This document shows, piece by piece, positions 35,191-44,180 of a DNA stretch of 64,000 bases (position 1 is its first letter; each line of letters opens with the position of its first letter). The position numbers were made by a program, and so were the translations under genes. Source of the stretch: Pontibacter rufus (GTDB lineage: Bacteria > Bacteroidota > Bacteroidia > Cytophagales > Hymenobacteraceae); contig NZ_JADQDR010000003.1 in assembly GCF_015694705.1 (NCBI RefSeq), forward strand, positions 248,001 through 312,000. The letters are read 5' to 3'. The notes beneath the pieces are model-generated. The model was not told the DNA's origin, did not search any database, and saw nothing but the letters and a program-made list of their open reading frames with translations.

Positions 35191-35286
35191 ACCTCGCAGC
35201 GTGCGCAGCTCCTGCGAGTGTCTGGATTAACCAATAACTTCGTAGCACGCATCAGACGCTCGCGGGAGCTGCGCACACCGCGAGGT
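35191..35286. repeat. REP-like palindrome, family 'GTGCGCAGCTCC'
   Basis: The 34-base arms 35191-35224 and 35253-35286 pair at 30 positions; most of the differences would be G-T pairs. The left arm starts ACCTCGCAGCGTGCGCAGCT. A solo right arm of the same family is at 28941-28975. A short T-run after the right arm could let it end the rnr-polyprenyl synthetase transcript. Confidence 0.75.
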
Positions 35287-35416
35287 CTTTTTTGTCAGGT
35301 TTTGCGCCAGGGGAGATAATTAGTGCCCGGTTACAGAAACAGGAAACCATTTTCAAATTTCCACATCTTTCTATTTTCAAATCCATACATTAGCACATCA
35401 GCACATTAAATAAAGC

Positions 35417-36046
35417 ATGGAACTCAATATCACCCTTATACTTATAGGTATTACCGTTTTAGTGTCGTGGCAGGCGTGGCAGAAGCCGGAACTGATGCAC
35501 CGCTGGATTTTTCAGCCTTACGCTGTGCAGCGCGATAATTCCTGGTACCGCTTCCTGACTTCAGGTTTTCTGCATGCCGATTTCAGCCACCTGTTCTTCA
35601 ACATGTTTACGCTATACTTCTTTGGCACCAACGTGGAGTATACTTTGATTGGTATTTTCGGCACCATTGCCGGGGAACTGTGCTACCTGCTGGTATACCT
35701 TGGGGGTATTATCGTTTCCGATATCCCTACTTACTTAAAGCACCGCAACGATCCCGGCTACCGGGCCCTGGGTGCTTCCGGCGGCGTAGCGTCGGTACTG
35801 TTTGCCAGTATTCTGTTTTACCCGACAGTGGATGTGTGCCTGTTTGCGGCGCTTTGTATACCGGGCTTCATTTTCGGGGTGCTGTATATGATGTATTCCT
35901 ACTTCTCCGGCAAGCGCATGGGCGATAACATCAACCACGATGCTCACTTTTACGGCGCGCTGTATGGCTTTGTGCTCAGCCTGCTACTGGTGCCGTCGGC
36001 TTTTCCGGGATTTATCAGCCAGATTAGCCAGTGGCGTTTGTTTTAA
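35417..36046 (+). CDS. Rhomboid family intramembrane serine protease
   Basis: A 209-residue inner-membrane protein with about six hydrophobic segments. The catalytic Ser is in GASGG (Ser121) and the catalytic His in HDAHFYGALYG (His177). The conserved loop WYRFLTSGFLHADFSHLFFNM with HLFFNM in helix 2 is also present. Rhomboids cut within transmembrane segments of partner proteins; the partner is unknown. It is a single gene with no overlap to its neighbours. The short leader contains no clear -7 box. Confidence 0.93.
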   Translation: MELNITLILIGITVLVSWQAWQKPELMHRWIFQPYAVQRDNSWYRFLTSGFLHADFSHLFFNMFTLYFFGTNVEYTLIGIFGTIAGELCYLLVYLGGIIVSDIPTYLKHRNDPGYRALGASGGVASVLFASILFYPTVDVCLFAALCIPGFIFGVLYMMYSYFSGKRMGDNINHDAHFYGALYGFVLSLLLVPSAFPGFISQISQWRLF

Positions 36047-36253
36047 TACCTGCAAAATTGTACTATTGATACTTGTTTATTTTTTGCCGCCTTAGCTTTA
36101 ACATGCCGGTGCATGGCTATAGCCATAGCTGTTGAAAAACAGTTATAGGGAAAACTACATGCAGCTTGTTTGTTAGGTTCTGAACAAGTGCATGTTATAT
36201 GTATAATGATTGCGGCTATACTGGTAGCAAACCTATACTCCCTGCATTCCTGT

Positions 36254-38035
36254 ATGACAACCGACATCGGCATTGTATTAGGTATCATCGTGCTGGCCGT
36301 TGTGCTTTTTATAAGCGAGCGCCTGTCTATCGACACGGTTGCCATACTTATCATGTCGCTGTTTATGCTTACAGGCATCCTCACACCTGCAGAGGGCCTG
36401 AGCGGCTTCAGCAATCCGGCTACCATTACTGTCGCTCTGATGTTCATCATCAGTTCCGCTATTTTTAAGTCGGGTGTGCTCAACAATGTGGGGCTGCTAC
36501 TTACGCGTATGGGCCGGAAAAATTACCTGCTGTGCCTGCTTTCGCTCATGCTGCTTTCAGGTATACTGTCGGCTTTTATAAACGATACAGCGGTGGTGGC
36601 GCTGCTGATGCCGGTTGTGATACAGGTAGGCCGCGATACTAAAATCAGCCCTTCCAAATTACTGATTCCTCTCTCGTTCGGCGCGTTGATGGGCGGCATC
36701 TGCACCCTTATTGGTACTTCTACTAATATTCTGGTAAGTGGCATTGCGCAGGCACAGGGAGAACCGCCCCTCGGCATGTTTGACTTTACAAAGGCCGGTG
36801 TTCTGTTTCTGCTGACTGGCATCGTGTACATGTTCGTTGCTGGCAGGTATTTGCTGCCCAACCGCCCGTACTCCGAAGACTTATCAGCAGATTTTAACAT
36901 GGGGGATTACCTGACAGAAGTGGTGCTGCTGCCGGATGCGCCATCTGTGGGCAAACCTATCAGCCGCACAAGCCTGGTACAAAACCTCGATATAGAAGTG
37001 CTGCAGGTAATACGCGACAAAAAGTATAAGCTGAAGGCCTATCCGGCGCTGGTGCTGCATGCCAACGATGTGCTGAAAGTGCGCTGCAACGTAGAAAAGC
37101 TCAAAATGCTGAAGGATATAGAAGGCCTTAAGCTGAAGTCGGAGCGCCGGTTTCCGGAGAATGATTTACGCATCAGCGGCGCAAATTTTTACGAAGCCGT
37201 TGTAACCCCCAATTCTTACATAGAAGGCAAGTCGCTGAAAGAGCTGGATTTCAGATCCTACAACTATGGCGCTTCGGTGCTGGCTATTCGTCACCGCGAG
37301 GAAATTCTGCACGAAAAGCTGGCTCACGTAAAGCTTTCGGCCGGCGATGTACTGCTGATTACAGCCGATCAGCAGCAGGCCGAAAAACTACGCCAGAACC
37401 AGGATTTGCTGATTATCTCACAGACGGAGCGCAGCCCTTACAATTACAGCAGGATTATTCCGGTGATGATCATCAGCACTGGCGTGGTGCTTGCCGCCGC
37501 TGCCGGATTAATGCCTATTGTGCTGAGTGCGCTGGTGGGTACCATTGCGCTTATACTTTTCCGCTGTATCCGGGCCGACGAAGTATACAAGGCTATTAAC
37601 TGGAGAGTGATATTTATGCTGGCCGGCGTGCTGTCGATGGGTACAGCACTGGAGAAGACCGGCGCCGCCAGGTTGCTGGCCCAATACATTATCTATGGCA
37701 TAGGCGATTACGGACCCCATGTGCTGCTGTCAGCGTTCTTCTTTATCACCTTTATAATCACCAACTTTATGTCGAACAATGCAACAGCCGCCCTGCTGGC
37801 ACCCATTGCCATTGTTACGGCAGCAGAGATGGGCGTGAGCGCCAAACCTTTCCTGATGGCCGTAGCCTACGCTGCCTCGCTCAGCTTTATGACGCCTATG
37901 GGTTACCAGACGAATACCATGATTTACGGTCCAGGCAACTATCGCTTTTCCGATTACCTGAAGGTAGGCACGCCGCTTAACCTGATTCTGTGGCTGCTGG
38001 CTTCGCTCATTCTGCCATACTTTTTCCCGTTCTAA
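36254..38035 (+). CDS. SLC13/DASS family permease with RCK_C domains
   Basis: I take ATG 36254 (593 residues). The upstream 28 codons to a TTG at 36170 are not family-like and the true protein begins MTTDIGIVLGIIVLAVVLF. About 11 hydrophobic segments fall in two blocks, with FINDTAVVALLMPV and GTSTNILVSG in the first and NFMSNNATAALLAP in the second (the paired SNT-like motifs of DASS transporters). Between them, residues about 210-400 carry two TrkA_C (RCK_C) regulatory domains (YLTEVVLLPDAPSVGKPI and FYEAVVTPNSYIEGKSL). Transport of sulfate, dicarboxylates or another anion is possible; the substrate is not clear. Confidence 0.9.
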   Translation: MTTDIGIVLGIIVLAVVLFISERLSIDTVAILIMSLFMLTGILTPAEGLSGFSNPATITVALMFIISSAIFKSGVLNNVGLLLTRMGRKNYLLCLLSLMLLSGILSAFINDTAVVALLMPVVIQVGRDTKISPSKLLIPLSFGALMGGICTLIGTSTNILVSGIAQAQGEPPLGMFDFTKAGVLFLLTGIVYMFVAGRYLLPNRPYSEDLSADFNMGDYLTEVVLLPDAPSVGKPISRTSLVQNLDIEVLQVIRDKKYKLKAYPALVLHANDVLKVRCNVEKLKMLKDIEGLKLKSERRFPENDLRISGANFYEAVVTPNSYIEGKSLKELDFRSYNYGASVLAIRHREEILHEKLAHVKLSAGDVLLITADQQQAEKLRQNQDLLIISQTERSPYNYSRIIPVMIISTGVVLAAAAGLMPIVLSALVGTIALILFRCIRADEVYKAINWRVIFMLAGVLSMGTALEKTGAARLLAQYIIYGIGDYGPHVLLSAFFFITFIITNFMSNNATAALLAPIAIVTAAEMGVSAKPFLMAVAYAASLSFMTPMGYQTNTMIYGPGNYRFSDYLKVGTPLNLILWLLASLILPYFFPF

Positions 38036-38057
38036 GTATAAAGCCTGTTCGTTCCGA

Positions 38058-38073
38058 TGTTCCACGTGAATAA
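38058..38073. other. Degenerate parS-like site
   Basis: TGTTCCACGTGAATAA matches the parS variant TGTTCCACGTGAAACA at 14 of 16 positions; the two differences are near the right end. It is intergenic, 22 bases after the SLC13 stop. It may be a weak secondary ParB site or may be chance. Confidence 0.35.
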
Positions 38074-38165
38074 TTTTGAATAACTGTATTTGGAAAATAT
38101 GCTTAGGCATTCTATTATTCAAAAGTCAGTTACTCAAAATTCAGATTACAGGTAGCTTGTACTTT

Positions 38166-38308
38166 GCTGGTGCGAGCTTTCAGCTCGTACCTTCATCCTT
38201 GTAAATATTTTACCAGATATTTAAGCTTCAGTAATACATGATTTAGATTGGTCAGATGAGAATTAGGTGTGGGTAGTGTAAAGGCACGAGCTGAAAGCTC
38301 GCGCCAGC
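38166..38308. repeat. REP-like palindrome, family 'GGTGCGAGCTT', copy 2
   Basis: The 25-base arms 38166-38190 and 38284-38308 differ at two positions, both of which would be G-T pairs. The loop is 93 bases, longer than the 16 bases of copy 1 at 5844-5905. Both copies have CTTCATC right after the left arm, which shows common descent. Confidence 0.78.
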
Positions 38309-38345
38309 GGAATAATACGAGGTATTCACTTAATCAAAATTGAGA

Positions 38346-40202
38346 TTACAAATACCCTTGCGCCTGCAAATGGAACAGCTCCGCATACTTGCCATTCTGT
38401 GCCAGTAATTCCTCATGCGAGCCGAACTCCTTTAACTGTCCCTGCTCCAGAAACAGGATTCTGTCGGCCATACGCACCGTAGAGAAGCGGTGGGAGATAA
38501 GCACGGCTGTTTTGCCCGATATCAGTTCTGAAAAACGCAGAAACACCTCATGCTCGGCACGTGCATCCAGCGCTGAAGTAGGTTCGTCCAATATCAGCAG
38601 TTGGGCCTCGCGCATATAGGCACGGGCCAGCGCTACTTTCTGCCACTCGCCGCCAGACAGCTCTACGCCGTTGTTGAAGCGCTTGCCCAGCACCTGTTCA
38701 TACTTGTCGGGGAGGCGCTGGATCACGAGGTCAGCCAGGCTTTTATGGGCGGAGGTCTGGATGCGATCTGTATCTGAAATATTGCTGATTTGGCCGATAG
38801 CGATATTATCGGAAGCACTCATCTGGAATTTTACATAATCCTGGAAGATGATGCCTACCTGGTGGCGCAGATCGTTGAGGTCGTAGTCGCGCAGGTCAAT
38901 GCCATCGAGCAATATGCGGCCTTCTGTAGGTTCATATAATCTGGCCAGCAGCTTTACGAGTGTGGTTTTGCCGGCACCGTTTTCGCCTACCAACGCCAGT
39001 TTCTCACCGGCTTTTAAATGAAACGACAAATGCCGCACTGCCCAGCGTTCGCTGTTGTGGTACTTAAAGCCGACATTCTCAAAAGTAAAGCCTATTTGTA
39101 TGGGCCGCGGGACCAGGAGCGGATTTGCCGGAGGCGTAATCTGTGGCTTCAGTGCCAGGAAGTCAAATAAGTCCTGCAAGTATAAAGCGCTTTCAGCTAT
39201 CTGCGAAAAGCGCGTCATGATGCCCTGTAGCAGCCCGCGCATGTTGCTGAACGAGCCCGCCAGAAAGGTAAGCGTACCAACCGTGATCACCCCGGCTACT
39301 GTCTGGAAAAGGATGAACACATAGGCGCCATAGTAAGCCAGTGTACCCAGCAAAGAAAGCACACTGCCCCACACGGCACGCCGCACAATCAGGCTTTTGT
39401 TAAGCAGGTAATAGCGGTCGGAGAGCAGCTTAAAACGGGAGGACAGAAAGCCGGAAAGGTTAAAAGTCTTGATTTCTTTGGCCGTTTCGTCGGAGGCGCC
39501 GATGTAGCGGAGATAATCCAGTTCACGGCGCTCGGGCGTCCAACTGCGCGACAGAGAGTAAGTGCGTTCGTTAAAGTGCGTTTCGCCTAGGAACGACGGA
39601 ATAACAGCCACCAGCAGTATCAGTATAAGCCAGGGGTTAAAAGCTATCAAACCCACTGCCAGAAAACCAATTGAAATGATGTCCTGCATCTGCGCCAGCA
39701 CCTGCGACATGAGCACCACCCGCGTTACGGTTTGCCGGCGTGCCCGCTCCAACTTGTCGTAAAAAGTGGCATCCTCGAACTGGGCCAGGTCCAGCGTGGC
39801 GGCGTGCTCTATCAGGGCAATAGAAGTTTTGTTGGAGAACAGGTCGCCCAGCAGGCTGTCGAGCAGCGTAATAGCCCGGCTGATAAGGTCTGATACTATA
39901 CCCAGACCCAGTTCTGCAGCCACCAGCAGCCACAGGTAAGAAAGATCGCGTTCGCCAGTCAGCGCAATCAGCCGAATAACCTCGTCGATAATCAGCTTGC
40001 CTACATACAGCAGGGCCAGTGGCAGGGCCGCTTTTACCAGCCGCAGCAGCACGTTGCCGGTGGTCATACTTTTACTCGTACTCCATATCAGGCCAAAAAA
40101 CCGCGGCAGGTTCCGGAGCGCGCCCATTTGCTCGCGCAGGCTTTTCTTATCGCTATTAGGCTGGCTGGCGGCAGCCCGTGCGCCTTTAGTTTGCTTACTC
40201 AT
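38346..40202 (-). CDS. ABC exporter (membrane and ATPase in one chain)
   Basis: A 618-residue half-transporter from the Met of MSKQTKG; an ATG seven codons upstream is in frame but lies in the gap. An N-terminal membrane domain of about six helices (about 45-330) precedes one ATPase domain with Walker A GENGAGKT, Q-loop IIFQDYVKF, signature LSGGEWQKVALARA, Walker B LLILDEPTSALD and the H-loop SHRFST. It would act as a homodimer in the inner membrane. Lipids, peptides or drugs are typical substrates; nothing here picks one. It is a single minus-strand gene. Confidence 0.92.
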   Translation of the reverse strand: MSKQTKGARAAASQPNSDKKSLREQMGALRNLPRFFGLIWSTSKSMTTGNVLLRLVKAALPLALLYVGKLIIDEVIRLIALTGERDLSYLWLLVAAELGLGIVSDLISRAITLLDSLLGDLFSNKTSIALIEHAATLDLAQFEDATFYDKLERARRQTVTRVVLMSQVLAQMQDIISIGFLAVGLIAFNPWLILILLVAVIPSFLGETHFNERTYSLSRSWTPERRELDYLRYIGASDETAKEIKTFNLSGFLSSRFKLLSDRYYLLNKSLIVRRAVWGSVLSLLGTLAYYGAYVFILFQTVAGVITVGTLTFLAGSFSNMRGLLQGIMTRFSQIAESALYLQDLFDFLALKPQITPPANPLLVPRPIQIGFTFENVGFKYHNSERWAVRHLSFHLKAGEKLALVGENGAGKTTLVKLLARLYEPTEGRILLDGIDLRDYDLNDLRHQVGIIFQDYVKFQMSASDNIAIGQISNISDTDRIQTSAHKSLADLVIQRLPDKYEQVLGKRFNNGVELSGGEWQKVALARAYMREAQLLILDEPTSALDARAEHEVFLRFSELISGKTAVLISHRFSTVRMADRILFLEQGQLKEFGSHEELLAQNGKYAELFHLQAQGYL

Positions 40203-40332
40203 ACTTGTACTTAAACGTAGCAATTTCTATACCGCCGGACAGGTAATATGTTTTAAAACTTCCCACAGCAACTATTTTATAAGATTTTATAGAATATTTA
40301 GTAAAATTATGTTTATAATACATATATTTTAC

Positions 40333-40340
40333 TATATTTG
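40333..40340 (+). promoter_or_regulatory. Bacteroidota -7 box of the DUF3857 gene
   Basis: TATATTTG fits TAnnTTTG, 23 bases before the ATG at 40364. The surrounding gap (40203-40363) is strongly AT-rich. Confidence 0.6.
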
Positions 40341-40363
40341 AATAATTAAATCTACTTTATAGT

Positions 40364-43006
40364 ATGGAAGAGTCTTACCCCTTACAAAAAATTAACTTCG
40401 TTTATACTTTACTATTGCTACTAGGGCTATTGTGGCAGCAAACCGCACTTGCAGCACCGCGCCAGGTAGGTATTGCCCCTGAGCCCGCCTGGGTCAAAAA
40501 ACTACCCTTACGCACCGAAACAAACATTAACCCGGAGCACGTAAATGGCGGTTCGCTGACTTTGCTGCAAGACACACAGTTTGAGGTAGCCAGGGAAGAA
40601 AGATACTTCCACTACATTTATAAAATTACGTCGGAGGAGGGTGTTCAGAATAACTCGGAGATACGCTTCACCTTTGATCCGAACTACGAAAAGCTGCTGT
40701 GCCACAAGGTAATTGTATGGCGCAATGGCAAACCAATCAATAAGCTGAACCTGAACAAAATAAAAGTGCTGCAGCGTGAGGAAGGAATGGAGCGCTACAT
40801 CTATGATGATAACCTGACGGCGGTATTGGTGCTGGATGATATCAGGGTAGGAGATGTGATAGAGTATGCCTGCACCCTGAAGGGCAGCAACCCGGTGTTT
40901 AAGAGTAAGTTTTTTAACTCATTCAACCTGCAGGGCTATGACCCGATGGACGAACTGCTGGTATACATCGTGATGCCGCAGGAGCGCAAAATTAATTACA
41001 AACTGTATCGCACCAAGCAGAAACCGGTAATTGCTCAAGCCAATGGTAACATAACCTATACCTGGCACCTGAAGAACCTGCCTGCCACCGAAGTAGATGC
41101 CGAAACCCCGTCGTGGTTTGATCCATACCCGGGGGTATACCTCTCGGAGTTTAGATCGTGGGAAGAAGTGGCGCAGTGGGCCTTGCCCATGTACAGCCTG
41201 AATGAGAATCCGGGGAAGGCTTTGCAAGCCAGAATAGACAGTATAATGAGCGCTAATGGCAGCGATGAAGCGCGTCTGGAAGCAACATTGCGGTTTGTAC
41301 AGGATGAGGTGCGCTATCTGGGGCTGGAGGCAGGCATCGGCGGATTTAAGCCGCGGCCACCTTCAGTCGTGTTTTCCCAGCGCCTCGGCGACTGTAAAGA
41401 CAAAGCCCTGCTGTTAAGTTCTATGTTGCATCAGATGGGTATAGAGGCTTATCCGGCGCTGGTAAATTCAACTTATGGAAAAGAAATCCAGCACTTTCTG
41501 CCCTCGCCGGGAGCCTTTAACCACTGCATTGTGCAAGTAAAGTTGCTGGGTGGCAAGACTTACTGGTACGATGCTACCCTAAGCAAGCAGCGCGGCAATT
41601 ACAAAAACATTTACCTGCCCAACTATGGTAAAGCCCTGGTACTGGCGCCACAAACCAAAAGTCTGGCAAATGTTACGTCATCCACAATAGAAGTGCCGCA
41701 GGTACAGGTGCACGAGGTGTTTTATATTGATAGCCTTCAGGGGCCGGTAAAACTGGAAGTACGCACCGACTACCGCGACTCCCAGGCCGATTACCAGCGC
41801 AGCCACTTCGCCTCCAACAGCTTGCAGGATATTGAAAAAGATTATCTGAATTTTTATGCCAAAAACTACCCGGAAATAGAGGCGATGGCGGATGTCTCGT
41901 ACCAGGATGAGGAAGAAAATAACGTTTTTACGGTTATCGAGAAGTATAGCATCAGCAACTTCTGGGAGAAGCAGAAAGATAACAGCAAAATCATAGCCTG
42001 TGGCTTTTATCCGCAGGTAATGCAAGGATACCTTTCACGGCCGCAAATCAGTAAGCGCACGATGCCGCTGGCTTTGAATTACCCGCTGCACATAGAAGAG
42101 AAGATGACGATTTTGCTTCCCAGCGCCTGGCCTATAGACAATGCAACCGAAGAGATTAAGGATGATGCCTTCACCTTTACAAAAGATGTAGCTTATAGCC
42201 ATAGCGGCAAAGAACTGGTCGTGACCTATACGTACCAATCGCACCAGGATTATGTAGAAGCAAAAGCCACACCGGCCTATCTCAGGAACCTGAACGACAT
42301 GTTGGACCAGATGGGCTACGGCCTTACGTATGATGAATCTGTGGCTGGCAATGGAAATGCAGGATCAGGTAATTTTAGCTGGAGCGCATTTGCGTTTGCG
42401 ATACTTGCCTTCTGTGCGGCAGCTTTCGGGGCATACAAGCTATACTGCTGGGACCCGCAGCCGGCCCCAGGCTTTAGTGTGCTGGATAAAGAAAGTATAG
42501 GCGGCTGGTTAGCACTGGTAGCTATAGGTCTGATAAGTTCACCAATCCGGATAATAAGCACAATTGCAACCAATAACTATTTCGATAAAAGCACCTGGTC
42601 GGCTATGCTCGATGCAGGTTCTGCTGCTTATTCATCCGGGCTGGCAGTGATAATTGTTCTCGAAATAGCCGTGAACATGGCCCTGCTGGCGTTCAGTCTG
42701 CTGTTGATCTACCTTTTCTTTAAGCGAAGAACAAGCATCCCTAAGCTGATGATCCTTTTCTATGGATTTAACTTTGTGTTTATTGTAGCAGAGTATGCCG
42801 CGCTGGCAATGCTACGTATCCCGTTAGGAAATGAAACAAATAGTACAAGTGATGTGCTGAAAGCTTTGGTACCTGTTATTATCTGGATACCATACTTCTA
42901 CCATTCTCAGCGGGTAAAAGCCACTTTTGTAGAGCAGCTAAATCCAGCGCCACTCGTACTGGAAGAAGATGCTGTAGAACTGGAGAGTAAAGATATACTG
43001 GCATAA
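40364..43006 (+). CDS. DUF3857 transglutaminase with C-terminal DUF2569 membrane domain
   Basis: An 880-residue exported protein. A signal peptide (hydrophobic stretch 13-30, ending TALAAP) is followed by a DUF3857 beta domain (about 50-270). Then comes a transglutaminase-like domain whose triad can be read as Cys344 in RLGDCKDKA, His387 in AFNHCIV and Asp403 in WYDATL. A membrane helix at about 670-690 and a DUF2569-like block of about four helices follow (GGWLALVAIGLI, then FFKRRTSIPKLMI and IPYFYHSQRVKATF). DUF3857-transglutaminase proteins are common in Bacteroidota with unknown substrate; the fused DUF2569 anchor is less usual. It is a single gene with a -7 box 23 bases before the start. 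Confidence 0.88.
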   Translation: MEESYPLQKINFVYTLLLLLGLLWQQTALAAPRQVGIAPEPAWVKKLPLRTETNINPEHVNGGSLTLLQDTQFEVAREERYFHYIYKITSEEGVQNNSEIRFTFDPNYEKLLCHKVIVWRNGKPINKLNLNKIKVLQREEGMERYIYDDNLTAVLVLDDIRVGDVIEYACTLKGSNPVFKSKFFNSFNLQGYDPMDELLVYIVMPQERKINYKLYRTKQKPVIAQANGNITYTWHLKNLPATEVDAETPSWFDPYPGVYLSEFRSWEEVAQWALPMYSLNENPGKALQARIDSIMSANGSDEARLEATLRFVQDEVRYLGLEAGIGGFKPRPPSVVFSQRLGDCKDKALLLSSMLHQMGIEAYPALVNSTYGKEIQHFLPSPGAFNHCIVQVKLLGGKTYWYDATLSKQRGNYKNIYLPNYGKALVLAPQTKSLANVTSSTIEVPQVQVHEVFYIDSLQGPVKLEVRTDYRDSQADYQRSHFASNSLQDIEKDYLNFYAKNYPEIEAMADVSYQDEEENNVFTVIEKYSISNFWEKQKDNSKIIACGFYPQVMQGYLSRPQISKRTMPLALNYPLHIEEKMTILLPSAWPIDNATEEIKDDAFTFTKDVAYSHSGKELVVTYTYQSHQDYVEAKATPAYLRNLNDMLDQMGYGLTYDESVAGNGNAGSGNFSWSAFAFAILAFCAAAFGAYKLYCWDPQPAPGFSVLDKESIGGWLALVAIGLISSPIRIISTIATNNYFDKSTWSAMLDAGSAAYSSGLAVIIVLEIAVNMALLAFSLLLIYLFFKRRTSIPKLMILFYGFNFVFIVAEYAALAMLRIPLGNETNSTSDVLKALVPVIIWIPYFYHSQRVKATFVEQLNPAPLVLEEDAVELESKDILA

Positions 43007-43135
43007 GGTTAAAGTTTCGGGAGCAGTTCGGAGGAATTATTTCGTAAAGCATAACCGGTTTATCATCCTGAGGTAAAGGCATTAAAGGTATAATAAATCT
43101 GAGGCCGGTTCAGCCGGAAATAATTATTTTAAAGT

Positions 43136-43651
43136 ATGAAAAGCTACCTCTTGTTTCTGCTGTTTTCCATCGTGAGCTATACTTGCCTGGCGCAAACAAC
43201 TGCCATATCACATCAGGATGTTGCTTCTGTAGAAGCCATAACAGCCGCCGGCTTGCGCATTATCTCCGGACCGAAAGGGCAGGCGCGGGACATGGATGCT
43301 TTTAAAGCTTTGTTTCTCCCTGGAGCACAGCTTGGCGGTGTGTTCTTTAAAGACGACAGCAGCTTTGTACGTATTACAACAGCAGAGAAATTTGCCGAGC
43401 GCAACGGGCCGGCTTATCAGAACCTGGGCTTTTATGAGAACCAACTGGCACTGCGCGTAGAACAGTTCGGCAACATCGCAACGGCCTTCCAGACCTACGA
43501 AACACGCACCGGCAGCAAAGACGGCAAAATAGAAGATCGGGGCGTGAATACTTATCAGTTAGTGTACGATCAGGGGCGCTGGTGGATTGCCAGTTTAATC
43601 TTTACCCCCGAAAGCGCAAAATTTACCATCCCTGAAAAGTATCTCAAATAG
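43136..43651 (+). CDS. Exported NTF2-like protein
   Basis: A 171-residue secreted or periplasmic protein with a signal peptide ending YTCLAQTT. The mature part fits the NTF2-like/SnoaL fold: an early helical portion with DMDAFKALFLPGAQL and a C-terminal strand series QTYETRTGSKDGK, YQLVYDQGRWWIASLIF. Proteins of this kind are often small binding or accessory domains; no catalytic residue can be named. It precedes a small membrane-protein gene by 23 bases and is probably co-transcribed with it. Confidence 0.8.
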   Translation: MKSYLLFLLFSIVSYTCLAQTTAISHQDVASVEAITAAGLRIISGPKGQARDMDAFKALFLPGAQLGGVFFKDDSSFVRITTAEKFAERNGPAYQNLGFYENQLALRVEQFGNIATAFQTYETRTGSKDGKIEDRGVNTYQLVYDQGRWWIASLIFTPESAKFTIPEKYLK

Positions 43652-43674
43652 CCTAAGTATAGTATGATACAGCT

Positions 43675-44133
43675 ATGACAAGATACCTGCTGTATTTCCT
43701 GACCGGCGTGGCTATTGCCTCCGTTATCCTGTTTTTCAGGGGTTACGTGGCGGTGCCACACACAGTTTATTCTGATGTGGCCCTGCGAGCCGGGATGCTG
43801 CTCTTCGGGATGGCTTCGTGGCTTACACTTTTCCGGATAAAAGCCGGCTCCCTGCTGGCTTTACTATGCCTGCTGGCGGTAGTGCCCTGGCTGGTGCGGA
43901 TAGGGTTGCGGGTATGGTCGCCGGGAGCAGACGTATTGCAGGCTGTTTTAATTTTACATGCTGCGCTGTCTGTCCTGGCTTTGGCTTCTTTAACAGTCAG
44001 CGCGCGCTACACACTTGGCCGCAGTTCCTGGAAAGCTGGTACTGCATCGCCGGGGCTTATGATGAAAGTTATACTTGCTGCTATACCCGTAGCGGTGGTG
44101 GCGGCATGGATAGCCGTTATGCAGCAGGTATAA
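43675..44133 (+). CDS. Small membrane protein, four helices
   Basis: A 152-residue hydrophobic protein with four likely membrane segments (about 4-20, 34-52, 56-76 and 85-105) and perhaps a fifth near 130-148. I do not recognise the family. The ATG is 23 bases after the exported NTF2-like gene, and a terminator follows 20 bases after the stop, so the two genes form a small operon. Function unknown; the operon may make an envelope pair. Confidence 0.75.
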   Translation: MTRYLLYFLTGVAIASVILFFRGYVAVPHTVYSDVALRAGMLLFGMASWLTLFRIKAGSLLALLCLLAVVPWLVRIGLRVWSPGADVLQAVLILHAALSVLALASLTVSARYTLGRSSWKAGTASPGLMMKVILAAIPVAVVAAWIAVMQQV

Positions 44134-44153
44134 TATGGGGTACGCAAATGAGA

Positions 44154-44180
44154 AAAGCCCTGCCAAGATGGCGGGGCTTT
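44154..44180 (+). terminator. Rho-independent terminator
   Basis: AAAGCCCTGCC pairs with GGCGGGGCTTT (one T-G pair) around a short loop, followed by a short T-rich stretch, after the small membrane-protein gene. Confidence 0.8.
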
